Shown here: piece by piece, positions 15,352 to 23,332 of the stretch
Layout of the letters: each line of letters opens with the position of its first letter
How positions within the stretch are numbered: position 1 is the first letter of the stretch
Source: Prevotella sp. E9-3
GTDB taxonomy: Bacteria > Bacteroidota > Bacteroidia > Bacteroidales > Bacteroidaceae
DNA length: 64,000 bases
Reading direction: 5' to 3'
NCBI RefSeq assembly: GCF_022024015.1
Contig: NZ_CP091786.1
Span: 2,542,001-2,606,000 of the forward strand
Translations under genes and position numbers: made by a program
The notes under the pieces: model-generated
Seen by the model: the letters and a program-made list of their open reading frames with translations, nothing else
Told to the model about the DNA's origin: nothing
Databases searched by the model: none

Positions 15352-15432
15352 ATCACTATATATACAGAAAGACGATAAAACAACCCAACTTTTGGAGATA
15401 ATAATTGAAAAGTATACCATCTATACATAAAT

Positions 15433-15468
15433 AAAGGCAGAGAATCACAATCGACTCCCTGCCTTTTT
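15433..15468. terminator. terminator, left copy of a 36-bp repeat
   Basis: AAAGGCAG (15433-15440) pairs with CTGCCTTT (15459-15466), followed by T's. It separates the convergent genes ending at 15351 and 15518. The 36 bp match 22329-22364 at 32 positions, including most of the loop, so this is a duplicated sequence and not only a similar stem. Confidence 0.8.
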
Positions 15469-15517
15469 AATATCAAACGGACTCTTACTCATAACTGAGG
15501 TTAACTATAGGTCTCCT

Positions 15518-15961
15518 CTATTCGCCATTTTTATCCTTCTCATCTCCTGGATGATTTCCTTCTCCATACCATTCGCCCGTCATCACCCAAACCTCATAAA
15601 AGTATAGCCATTCAGAAGCCCATGGAACAATTGTTGTCGCAAGTGACATAGTAGGATTCCATTCTTTATTACGCCAATCATATAAGCAAATCTTCTGAGA
15701 CTCGTTACAATAAACATGTGGCAATTTCGTTTTTCCTTCTGCTAAAGTGAGACGCTTCGGGAACAACACATAGGTGTCCGGCGTCATAACCCCTTTTGAA
15801 TTTGGATGATACTTTATTTTCACTGTGTAGCAACGACTCATCGCAGTAGGCTGAATATCATAGCACCATACAAGTTTCCGCCTCCCGACTTCCAACTTGC
15901 AGCCTGGAAAGTGAGACCTTAGCTGCTGTGCCTGTGCCATTGTGGACATTTCCTTATTCAT
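15518..15961 (-). CDS. E2-like ubiquitin-conjugating-fold protein of short type II CBASS
   Basis: 147 residues from ATG 15961 (an AGGAGG-like site precedes it; a TTG at 15976 is possible). The pattern H-V-Y-C...ICLYDW...EWNPTMSLATTIVPW...WLYFYEVWVMTGEWYGEGNHP matches bacterial E2-like proteins, with the catalytic cysteine most likely in ICLYD. It overlaps the CD-NTase gene by 8 nt. In short type II CBASS an E2-only protein modifies the CD-NTase and regulates signal production, without the E1-like partner of Cap2. No E1 or JAB (Cap3) gene is adjacent, which fits the short type. Confidence 0.8.
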   Translation of the reverse strand: MNKEMSTMAQAQQLRSHFPGCKLEVGRRKLVWCYDIQPTAMSRCYTVKIKYHPNSKGVMTPDTYVLFPKRLTLAEGKTKLPHVYCNESQKICLYDWRNKEWNPTMSLATTIVPWASEWLYFYEVWVMTGEWYGEGNHPGDEKDKNGE

Positions 15962-17198
15962 CGTCCTCACCTCCAAAGAAATTGTGACCAGCTGCTACGG
16001 CTGTGCTTCCGACAGAAGATAAAATGCCAGTTGCCCCCATACGCAAGTTGCCTGATTTACGCTCTTCGAGTTTACGCTTGGCTAAGGCAGCAAATGTCTT
16101 CTGAGACATATCTTTTCCAAACGAATCACTAAAGTGTCGCTCAAGTAACAAACGATCACTAGAAGATACCATGTTTTGTACATTTGCCTCTAGCTTGTCA
16201 AGCCATTCGTAAAAAAGACGCTGTTTTCGAGGAGTCTCAGGCCATTTGTCAGCGAAATTCTCTTGACTATTGACTGGGTTTGGCACCCATTTGACTTCCT
16301 TTCCATCCTCTATACGAGTCTCAATATAATTTCTCATTTTTGCAACGACATTGCGGAAAGCTAAAACAAGGTCCTTTTCTCCATCATAAGCTTTTGCTGC
16401 AAGAGTCGTTATTATTATAGATATAGGTTTATCATCATCCCCACCATAGTGAATGTCACGGTGTCGTTTAAGTAGCTGCACTACTCTTTGAAGTATTGTC
16501 TTACTCTTTCGTTTATCTGGCAATGGATTCACATCATCTCTAGTAAAGAAACGCACATCACCGGTTTCGCCTTTCTGTTGCTGCAATTCAAACCAGCGGG
16601 CATATCCAAAAGGGTTGCTCTTCAGCCATGTTAATGGCAAAGGGCTGGTTTTATAATCAGGACTTTCATTGTCCGTGATTCTAATAGCTGCTTTATCATA
16701 GTCGGATTCTGACAGTTCTCTGGCAGAAAACATCTCTCGGACAATAGTTTTATAGTTCTTGTCGACTATACTTGGTAATATATCCATATGATACTTCTGG
16801 GTAGTCGTTGTGGCATTATCACGATAAAGTAATGTCCAGCATCGACGGCCTTCTTCATCTAGCAGCTCTCTATAGCGCTTACTTTCCTTTAGACGATCTC
16901 CTACTTGCTGCTTGACATCGTACTGTGTCCACTCTGGCTTCTTAGACTTTAGTTCACATACTAAATCAATATCCAAATCATCACCTTCAATAATTGGGCG
17001 AATAATTGTACCAAGATTGAATGATCCTTGGGGAAAGATTTCCACATCATATTCACTAAGTGAGGAGCCCTCCTGAGCTAGATATTCACCTACAGCCTGA
17101 TAGCTCAAACGAATAGCAGCGTCTTCAGTATCCGTAATATCAAGATTCTTTGCTAACTCTTCCAGAACCTCATTTAATTCTTTGTCTCTCTCGTTCAT
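15954..17198 (-). CDS. CBASS CD-NTase (cyclic oligonucleotide synthase)
   Basis: 414 residues with the cGAS/DncV-like nucleotidyltransferase signature: GSFNLGT (residues 59-64) followed by DDLDIDLV (D76-x-D78 as metal ligands), and a third acidic residue in YHMDILPSIVD. It senses phage infection and makes a cyclic di- or trinucleotide that activates the neighbouring Cap5 nuclease. It lies 16 bp after cap5 and overlaps the E2-like gene. The very C-terminus (HNFFGGEDDE) ends in acidic residues instead of a free glycine. If the E2 protein conjugates the CD-NTase through its C-terminus, as in studied systems, the linking residue would be unusual. Clade not assigned. Confidence 0.92.
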   Translation of the reverse strand: MNERDKELNEVLEELAKNLDITDTEDAAIRLSYQAVGEYLAQEGSSLSEYDVEIFPQGSFNLGTIIRPIIEGDDLDIDLVCELKSKKPEWTQYDVKQQVGDRLKESKRYRELLDEEGRRCWTLLYRDNATTTTQKYHMDILPSIVDKNYKTIVREMFSARELSESDYDKAAIRITDNESPDYKTSPLPLTWLKSNPFGYARWFELQQQKGETGDVRFFTRDDVNPLPDKRKSKTILQRVVQLLKRHRDIHYGGDDDKPISIIITTLAAKAYDGEKDLVLAFRNVVAKMRNYIETRIEDGKEVKWVPNPVNSQENFADKWPETPRKQRLFYEWLDKLEANVQNMVSSSDRLLLERHFSDSFGKDMSQKTFAALAKRKLEERKSGNLRMGATGILSSVGSTAVAAGHNFFGGEDDE

Positions 17199-17214
17199 TT
17201 TATATCTCCTATAT

Positions 17215-18330
17215 TTAAATTGTCATTACTTTTATATCCTGATCATTATTTCTGTCAAATAGGTTGAATGCCCTATCAGCCTTTGTATTGCGAACCATAC
17301 CCAATGTGACTGCACAAGACACTGACATAGCCATATGAACATCTATACTTTCGCCGGTAGGCGCATGATGATTGATGTCTTCAAGGATGGCTCTAACTTT
17401 CACGCGAAAATCACTCAGTTGTTCTTTTGAGCGTAAATAGTCATTGTTGGGTTCTGGTACCGTCATTTCCCAAATGCTTACACCTTTTTCTGGGTATAAT
17501 TTTTCAACTCTCTCTCGAATAGCTGCAGAACTAAGGGAGAATACCAATACTGGGTGACCACCCTTATCACTCGGTTCATTAACCATGAATGGCTGCTCCT
17601 TATCAGCTTGCCACATCCAAGAGCGGGGCTCCTTGTGAAGTTGATAGACCTGTGCATCAAACTTATCTGACATCAGAGTTCCAAGTAACACCAACAGTGG
17701 CATGGGAGCTATAGCAAACACGGAAAAACGGCTCATTCTGTTGGCTTGCATATATTGTTCGACCTTCAATTGAAATTGTCGTTCAAGATTTTGCTGCTCT
17801 GTTGCCCAATACTCTGGGGATTTATCCTTAACAGAAGAATTTACAAGTCCTAATTCAACAGGTCTTGATTCAGATGGATACCACCCGTCAAGAAGTAGCG
17901 TCTCATTAGCTTCGTCAGGACTGATAACACAATTATGACAACCCACATTGGCAGCATAAGTAATCACCGTGGAAAATCTATCCTTACCAATGCTTAGAAT
18001 GCGACGCACACGCTCTTCATGACGTTTCTTCATCGCAAAGAGATCTTCAGTAGAATACTTCTCCAAGAGTGTATCTATCATTTTGTGATGCTTTGGACAT
18101 AGCAACATAATATTTTTTCTGTTAGTGCAGTACTCATCTGATAAGACAACATCTCCACGTGGGCCATCCTTCGAATCACCAATAATATGTGCATATTCAC
18201 CAAAATTGAATTCTTGCTTCGTCAGCATATCCTCATAGATAAATTCTGGACATCCATCTAATTCACATTGACCACCTGCTTCGGCAAGTAATACTCTCTG
18301 ATCCTGTGGACTTAATGTTCTTTTTGACAT
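17215..18330 (-). CDS. cap5: Cap5: HNH nuclease fused to SAVED sensor
   Basis: 371 residues, normal Cap5 length. The N-terminal HNH domain shows zinc or structural cysteines C22 and C27, the catalytic histidine region EYAHIIGDS (H48), GPRG, and the second half NIMLLCPKHHKMID (N73, C78, H81). The C-terminal half (about 130-371) is the SAVED domain that binds the cyclic nucleotide made by the adjacent synthase and triggers DNA degradation. It is the first gene of the three-gene CBASS operon (cap5, CD-NTase, E2) and has a very good promoter 35-70 bp upstream. The family call is strong; the ligand is unknown. Confidence 0.9.
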   Translation of the reverse strand: MSKRTLSPQDQRVLLAEAGGQCELDGCPEFIYEDMLTKQEFNFGEYAHIIGDSKDGPRGDVVLSDEYCTNRKNIMLLCPKHHKMIDTLLEKYSTEDLFAMKKRHEERVRRILSIGKDRFSTVITYAANVGCHNCVISPDEANETLLLDGWYPSESRPVELGLVNSSVKDKSPEYWATEQQNLERQFQLKVEQYMQANRMSRFSVFAIAPMPLLVLLGTLMSDKFDAQVYQLHKEPRSWMWQADKEQPFMVNEPSDKGGHPVLVFSLSSAAIRERVEKLYPEKGVSIWEMTVPEPNNDYLRSKEQLSDFRVKVRAILEDINHHAPTGESIDVHMAMSVSCAVTLGMVRNTKADRAFNLFDRNNDQDIKVMTI

Positions 18331-18370
18331 AAATATGATTTCCTTTCATTTAAAAAATACTTATCGGCGG

Positions 18371-18402
18371 CAAAGGTAAAGAGAAAATTTGATTCCTCCA
18401 AA
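18371..18402 (-). promoter_or_regulatory. CBASS operon promoter
   Basis: Minus-strand TACCTTTG (18378-18371) and TTTG (18402-18399) with exactly 20 bp between match the Bacteroidetes consensus. Transcription start is expected near 18364, giving a leader of about 35 nt. Confidence 0.85.
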
Positions 18403-18418
18403 TATTTTTCCATGTTTT

Positions 18419-18437
18419 TGCGTATTTTTTCTACGCA
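18419..18437. promoter_or_regulatory. TGCGTA-N7-TACGCA palindrome, copy 1
   Basis: A 19-bp palindrome located 17 bp upstream of the CBASS -33 box. The same site with the same flanks recurs at 19920-19938 upstream of the orphan ATPase promoter. This suggests a common DNA-binding regulator, or a repeat marking the ends of the ATPase module. Confidence 0.6.
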
Positions 18438-18477
18438 TATATAATATAAAAGTCCAAACTAATTGTGTGTAAAAACA

Positions 18478-18502
18478 AAAAGCGTAGCAATGCTACGCTT
18501 TT
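18478..18502 (-). terminator. terminator of the orphan ATPase gene
   Basis: Perfect 11-bp arms AAAAGCGTAGC and GCTACGCTTTT around a 3-nt loop, 22 bp after the stop codon at 18524 on the minus strand. It ends in U's in both directions. Confidence 0.88.
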
Positions 18503-18523
18503 ATATATCATTCTGTTCTTATG

Positions 18524-19840
18524 TCAATTAAGAGCTGACTTAACCTCAGTAATGAATGTGTCAAAATCGAAATCGTCCTCTATGAAAGGAAGACCATCCA
18601 ATTCGTTATCCATATATACCTTAAACAAATTATTATTCTTGTGAATTTTGGACTGGTTTACTTTGAGAATCTGTGTTTCTCCATCTTCATTTTTTTTGCA
18701 GATTCTGATAATATCGCGACGTAGTCTTTTATTCATTAACAGAGCTATGGTCTGGGTCGTTAATATCAATTGACTTCTAGACGTAAGTGCTATATACATC
18801 CGTAATAACAGGTTCATTGCTATTTGGTGGATTGAATAACTAAATTCATCAATCAGTGTACAGCGTCTGTTTTTAATCATATCTAGAATAAGTACAACCA
18901 TTCTAATCATACTTATTGTCCCTCTCGATTCCATCTCAACATCAATAGGATATGTGCCATGGGATGTTTGGTGATAGAAATTCATATCCCATTTATGAAT
19001 CTTGCCATCAGAACTATTTTTACGAATCTGTTCTATCAGAGATTTTGGCGCATCATCAAGAAATTCTTTGGGAATATCAAATACATGTTCCGTGAGCACA
19101 TAATCGTTTATCTTAGCGTCAACACCATGCAACAAATCAATGATTACCTTCTTAATTGTCGGCTGATTTAGCGCATCCTTATCTTCCACCAATTCCATGG
19201 GATCAAAATCAGAACCTGTAACCATTCGAATTTCTCTACGGAAATAAAGATAGTGTTTCTTCAAAACCTCACTAGCAAGATTTTTTGAGCCAAAAGAAGC
19301 CAATACCGTTGTATTATTTAGCGTGCTTACCACAAGTGCTTTTCTGTCCTCACTATTTAAGTCGCAATTATTTCCAAAATTAATCACTGTCCGACCATCG
19401 GTATATAACCGCTTATAGACAGAAGCAGTACTACGTCCATTATGGAGAATTAATGATTCCTCTACTATATAATCTGCATTCAGTACAACCCGATACGAAA
19501 ATCTCTCTTCACCTATATAATAATACATAGTAATCTCTGTGGGTTGATTACGTGAATCTTCATCCAGCAAGAAAGGCTTATAGGTTGGTTTTTCCTCCTT
19601 ATCACTATAACTGCTAACGGCAAGATGACGTAGATAACTAATAGCACTTAAAGCATTGGTTTTACCTGCACCATTGTTTCCTATAAATATAAGCATCTTT
19701 AGTAACCTTGTACCACCTATCTCTGTGAACCAAGACTCTTGTTCGCTTTGGCTCGCACTTATTTCACGAGATGCCACAAAAGATATTTCCTGTTCATCTT
19801 TGAACGAGAGAAAATTCTTGATCTTAATACACTCTATCAT
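18524..19840 (-). CDS. orphan AAA/ABC-type ATPase, probable defence protein
   Basis: 438 residues of the AAA-15/21 (OLD/RloA-like) class: N-terminal KIKNFLSFKDEQ, Walker A GNNGAGKTNALSAI (54-67), Walker B RRCTLIDEFSYSIH and switch LILTTQTIALL. It is a single-gene unit with its own promoter and terminator, divergent from an rloA-like gene of the same class. Proteins of this type sense phage or DNA ends and usually act with a nuclease or Toprim partner. None is adjacent on its transcript, so it may work alone, share the RloB partner, or be tied to the CBASS operon through the common palindrome. Confidence 0.82.
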   Translation of the reverse strand: MIECIKIKNFLSFKDEQEISFVASREISASQSEQESWFTEIGGTRLLKMLIFIGNNGAGKTNALSAISYLRHLAVSSYSDKEEKPTYKPFLLDEDSRNQPTEITMYYYIGEERFSYRVVLNADYIVEESLILHNGRSTASVYKRLYTDGRTVINFGNNCDLNSEDRKALVVSTLNNTTVLASFGSKNLASEVLKKHYLYFRREIRMVTGSDFDPMELVEDKDALNQPTIKKVIIDLLHGVDAKINDYVLTEHVFDIPKEFLDDAPKSLIEQIRKNSSDGKIHKWDMNFYHQTSHGTYPIDVEMESRGTISMIRMVVLILDMIKNRRCTLIDEFSYSIHQIAMNLLLRMYIALTSRSQLILTTQTIALLMNKRLRRDIIRICKKNEDGETQILKVNQSKIHKNNNLFKVYMDNELDGLPFIEDDFDFDTFITEVKSALN

Positions 19841-19863
19841 TTCTTTTCTGCCATAAATTGCTG

Positions 19864-19895
19864 CAAAAATACAACTTTTATATTAAATCTACAAA
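19864..19895 (-). promoter_or_regulatory. promoter of the orphan ATPase gene
   Basis: Minus-strand TATTTTTG (19871-19864) with TTTG (19895-19892), 20-bp spacing. Transcription start near 19857, 17 nt before the ATG. Confidence 0.85.
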
Positions 19896-19919
19896 CAATT
19901 TACAATTATTTATGTATTT

Positions 19920-19938
19920 TGCGTATATTTCCTACGCA
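19920..19938. promoter_or_regulatory. TGCGTA-N7-TACGCA palindrome, copy 2
   Basis: The second copy of the 19-bp palindrome, 24 bp upstream of the -33 box of the orphan ATPase promoter. The flank ATGTnTTT before the palindrome is shared with copy 1 in the same orientation. Confidence 0.6.
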
Positions 19939-20101
19939 AACAATCGATAAGAAAAACAACATTCAATCCTTACTCGGAAACTCCTCATCATATGCCATAA
20001 TATATAATGTTGTTTATCAACCCTATATTCGTAACATTTCAGCTCTCATTCACTCAAAACATCAAGAATTTGTTATAAAAACGTAAATAATCGATTAAAA
20101 A

Positions 20102-20133
20102 TTTGGATTTTATATTTGAAATACCTATTTTTG
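20102..20133 (+). promoter_or_regulatory. promoter of the rloA/rloB-like operon
   Basis: TTTG (20102-20105) and TATTTTTG (20126-20133), 20-bp spacing. Transcription start near 20140, so translation must begin at ATG 20166 and not at 20103. Confidence 0.85.
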
Positions 20134-20165
20134 CAGAAAATTTTCAAAAATTTCATTTTCAGCTT

Positions 20166-21434
20166 ATGATTCTACAGTTCAAAGCTAAGAATATCCTTTC
20201 AATAAGGGATGAGCAGATACTGGATTTCACGGCATCTGCCGACAACACATACGAGGATTATGCTGTTGTGAAGATCAAAAATGTAAGGATTTCCAAGTTA
20301 GGTGTCATCTATGGTCCAAACGCATCAGGAAAGAGTAACATACTAAAGGCTCTTTTCTGGCTGTTCCAGTTTATGACCAACGAGGAACCGCGCAAACAGT
20401 CAATCGGCACTGGTCTGGTTCCCTTCAAGATGGATAAGGACAGTAGAAACGAACATTCCTTCATGTCGATAATCTTCTATATTGAAGATTCGCGCTACGA
20501 ATATTCCATAGAACTGGATGCTGAAAGAGTGTACCATGAGGAGATGTACTACTATCCAAATTCACGAAAGGCTTTGGTATATGAACGTACATGGAATCCC
20601 GAAAAGAAGTCATCGGCAGTTACCTTTGGCCCTCTGCTGAAGCTTACGGCAACTCAGAAACTCTTCATTGAGTCAAACTGTGTGGCCAATGCAACCGTGC
20701 TCTCTACCTATCAGAACTCCAATGTGGACAGGAACGATATGCTAGACACTATTCTTCAATATATGAAGTTGCAGATTTTGGCATCCCTTGATTCCAATAC
20801 AGATATTGTTTCCTTCGCAAACGAGATTGTCAAGGATATAGAGGCAAGTAAGCCTTTTATCCGTGAAATGCTAGTTCAGGCAGATTTCAACATCACAGAC
20901 TTGTACCTAAAGGAAAAAGAGGAGAGTGAGCGAACTTTCATAATGTCTAATAAGGCGGATAGTGATGACATGGTTCTCGAAGCTGGTCCATTAGACAACT
21001 TGTTTTTCACTCACCAGACGCCATTCTATAGGGGTGACATGAAAGATGCAGAGGAATCCGAAGGTACATTGAGAATGTATGGACTGGCAGCAATTTTATT
21101 CTTGCTCATCAAACAGAACCAGATTCTTCTCTGTGATGAATTGGAGAACTCTCTCCACTATGATCTGTTCACACATATCATCAAGTCTTTCTTGGTGAAC
21201 TCAGAACGGGGGCAGCTGATATTCTCCACTCACAACCTGATGCTGCTCGACGAAGATTTCATTCGCCGCGACATGGTTTATTTCACGAACAAGAACGAGG
21301 CTGGAGCCACGGAAATTTACCGTGCCAAGGACTTCGGATTACATAAGGACGTCTCTATCCTCAATGCTTATCGCGGAGGTAAACTTGGAGCAAAACCCAA
21401 TCTCGGCAGTATCTTCACTAATATTCCAGAGTAA
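20166..21434 (+). CDS. RloA / AbiLi-like AAA ATPase
   Basis: 422 residues. N-terminal strand MILQFKAKNILSIRDEQ, Walker A GPNASGKSNIL (50-60), Walker B QILLCDELENSLH and the H-switch IFSTHNLMLLDE. This is the AAA-15/21 ATPase class whose members pair with RloB (AbiL system). Start 20166 follows the predicted transcription start; the longer in-frame start at 20103 lies upstream of it. The rloB-like gene begins 1 bp after the stop, so both are one operon. It is a relative of the divergent orphan ATPase at 18524, sharing the N-terminal strand pattern and motif order. Confidence 0.88.
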   Translation: MILQFKAKNILSIRDEQILDFTASADNTYEDYAVVKIKNVRISKLGVIYGPNASGKSNILKALFWLFQFMTNEEPRKQSIGTGLVPFKMDKDSRNEHSFMSIIFYIEDSRYEYSIELDAERVYHEEMYYYPNSRKALVYERTWNPEKKSSAVTFGPLLKLTATQKLFIESNCVANATVLSTYQNSNVDRNDMLDTILQYMKLQILASLDSNTDIVSFANEIVKDIEASKPFIREMLVQADFNITDLYLKEKEESERTFIMSNKADSDDMVLEAGPLDNLFFTHQTPFYRGDMKDAEESEGTLRMYGLAAILFLLIKQNQILLCDELENSLHYDLFTHIIKSFLVNSERGQLIFSTHNLMLLDEDFIRRDMVYFTNKNEAGATEIYRAKDFGLHKDVSILNAYRGGKLGAKPNLGSIFTNIPE

Positions 21435-21435
21435 G

Positions 21436-22323
21436 ATGGGAAGGCTTGAACTACGATATACAGTAAAGATCTTCAGTGAGGGTATCACTGAATGGCATTA
21501 CTTCGACACGCTACGCGCCATTAAGCGGTTCAACTTCACAATGGAGCCAGCAATACCACAGAACGGAAAGAGCTCTTACAAGCAGAACCTCAAACTGATC
21601 GACTGTGAGTTAAAGAAGAACCCACAGGAAAGAGCCGACGCTATATTCCTGGTCATAGACACGGACACCATCACAAAGGACAACAAGCAATATGCTCAAT
21701 ACCTACAGACCAAGGCTAAGTATGAGAAGATGGGGGTAACCTTTATTGAGAGCCATCCTTGTATTGAGATATGGTTTCTGTACCATCTGATGGAAAAATT
21801 CGGTCATACCAGTTATCAGGTGTACGAGGACGTTCTCACTCCACTCAGGAAGGTACTTATAGGGTATGAAAAGACGGAACGATATTATCGTTCAAACAGG
21901 ACTTTCGCCAAGGAAATCATGTTGAGTCAGGATAATCGTAACCGTGCTATTGCCAACTCTATCAAAGCCTGTAAATATGAGCCCGTTGAGGGAGAGGTAC
22001 ACAACTACACCAAAGTTCATGAGGTAGTACGTTTATTCAGAATGCTCCAGAGTGTAAATAATCTCCGAGTTGCAATCTCAGAGTTTACGCGAATACCGGT
22101 CTCATTGAAGCCCACACTGGATGCCAACGGCACAATGCATGTTACCACCAATGTTAATGGGGAGCAACAGCCATTGTGCTTACTTAAATACGATGGCTTG
22201 CAGTTAAGGTGCATAGTCACCTCCACAGGAGAGGCCTACGATTTAGACGATTCGACTATGATTGACTATCGTCATCGTCTAATTGAGGTTTTATCAACGA
22301 CAATAAATAGTACCAACGAATAA
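21436..22323 (+). CDS. RloB / AbiLii-like Toprim-type nuclease candidate
   Basis: 295 residues starting at ATG 21436, 1 bp after the rloA-like stop. Key blocks are the glutamate-bearing FSEGITEWHYFDTLR, the acidic FLVIDTDTITKDN and SHPCIEIWFLYHL, which fit the RloB family with its Toprim-like active site (E then D-x-D). A less conserved C-terminal domain of about 110 residues follows (after the RNRAIANSIKAC block). In RloAB/AbiL the ATPase controls this effector, leading to abortive infection; that role is known for the family and inferred here. It ends just before the right copy of the duplicated terminator. Confidence 0.82.
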   Translation: MGRLELRYTVKIFSEGITEWHYFDTLRAIKRFNFTMEPAIPQNGKSSYKQNLKLIDCELKKNPQERADAIFLVIDTDTITKDNKQYAQYLQTKAKYEKMGVTFIESHPCIEIWFLYHLMEKFGHTSYQVYEDVLTPLRKVLIGYEKTERYYRSNRTFAKEIMLSQDNRNRAIANSIKACKYEPVEGEVHNYTKVHEVVRLFRMLQSVNNLRVAISEFTRIPVSLKPTLDANGTMHVTTNVNGEQQPLCLLKYDGLQLRCIVTSTGEAYDLDDSTMIDYRHRLIEVLSTTINSTNE

Positions 22324-22328
22324 TGTTA

Positions 22329-22364
22329 AAAGGCAGATAATCACTTACGACTCCCTGCCTTTTT
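22329..22364. terminator. terminator, right copy of the 36-bp repeat
   Basis: Same stem as 15433-15468 (AAAGGCAG with CTGCCTTT) and 32/36 identical bases, including the loop. It lies between convergent genes ending at 22323 and 22386. The two copies bracket the 7-kb defence cargo. Confidence 0.8.
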
Positions 22365-22385
22365 CTGTCCCGGTTTACCGGCTAA

Positions 22386-23294
22386 CTACAAAAACTCTAT
22401 GAGACCCTGCTGTTCCTTCTTCTCGATACGACGAGAACGATGGAACGACATCGTAGCATTCAGTATTAATACAATTTCAAGATTCCCTGGTTCCATTATA
22501 TCCTCATCGAGGAACTGGTCCTCCATGATATAATCGAGAATCGACCCGTCCAACACGTCACTAATGGGAATAACCGTTTCGATTACGAAGAACTCACGAT
22601 TGTCATCATCGAGATCAAGGAAACTGATATGCATGGTACACATATCAACCCTGCCGTCAACCATCTTTCTCAGATAAACGTTCATTCTGATGTTCTTATA
22701 GACATCACAGTCCGACTGACAGTTGAACTGAAGCATGAAAACCGTCTGGTCATTGAGATTATGCCACCACCCTATCAGATGTGACTGCGTCAATTCTGGA
22801 ATATCCTTTCCTTTCATGAAATGGCCAGACTTTATCACATTGTTTGCAGTGGCTAAGTCGCGTAACGCATGACGCTTTAAGTCCATATCTGAGATAAAAC
22901 TGCCTTGATCTGTACCTGCATCAACACGATGTTGCTCATGCAGCGACTGGAAAAACTCCTTGTCCAACCAATTCTGTACTTGAATGGTATACTTCTCCTT
23001 ACTTAGGAAATACAGCAGATAGATTCCGACTTCATCCACATAGTCCGTGTCATACTTTGTCACCTCTGTCTTTTTGGGTGAGACAGTATGCAGGTGGCCA
23101 TCAAGTTTCTCTATCACTTCTTTTTTGGACAGATTCAGAATGTCACATAGGTCGTCAAGGCAGGCAAATCCTTCACCATCTTCGGTCTTGACGACTTTTA
23201 CCGTACCGAACTTCTCATTATTGAGCTGTTTGAGTACTACTTTTTTAACCACCATTTTGTTTGCTACTGTCTTTGTTGATTTTGTCTGTTTCAT
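22386..23294 (-). CDS. BRO-N-like protein of the element
   Basis: 302 residues from ATG 23294 (a GTG at 23324 is the alternative). A basic leader (VVKKVVLKQLNNEKFG) precedes a segment resembling the BRO-N/antirepressor fold: GFACLDDLCDILNLSKKEVI...YVDEVGIYLLYFLSKEKYT...QNWLDKEFFQSL. The C-terminal part (about 190-302) has long strands (FMLQFNCQSDCDVY, REFFVIETVIPISDVL) and no known motif. BRO-N proteins bind DNA in phages and mobile elements. It is the last gene of a leftward block that begins near 33.2 kb and ends at the repeated terminator. Moderately sure of the domain, unsure of the role. Confidence 0.55.
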   Translation of the reverse strand: MKQTKSTKTVANKMVVKKVVLKQLNNEKFGTVKVVKTEDGEGFACLDDLCDILNLSKKEVIEKLDGHLHTVSPKKTEVTKYDTDYVDEVGIYLLYFLSKEKYTIQVQNWLDKEFFQSLHEQHRVDAGTDQGSFISDMDLKRHALRDLATANNVIKSGHFMKGKDIPELTQSHLIGWWHNLNDQTVFMLQFNCQSDCDVYKNIRMNVYLRKMVDGRVDMCTMHISFLDLDDDNREFFVIETVIPISDVLDGSILDYIMEDQFLDEDIMEPGNLEIVLILNATMSFHRSRRIEKKEQQGLIEFL

Positions 23295-23332
23295 ATTATT
23301 CTTTATTACTTTGGTTTGATACACTTTTCACT

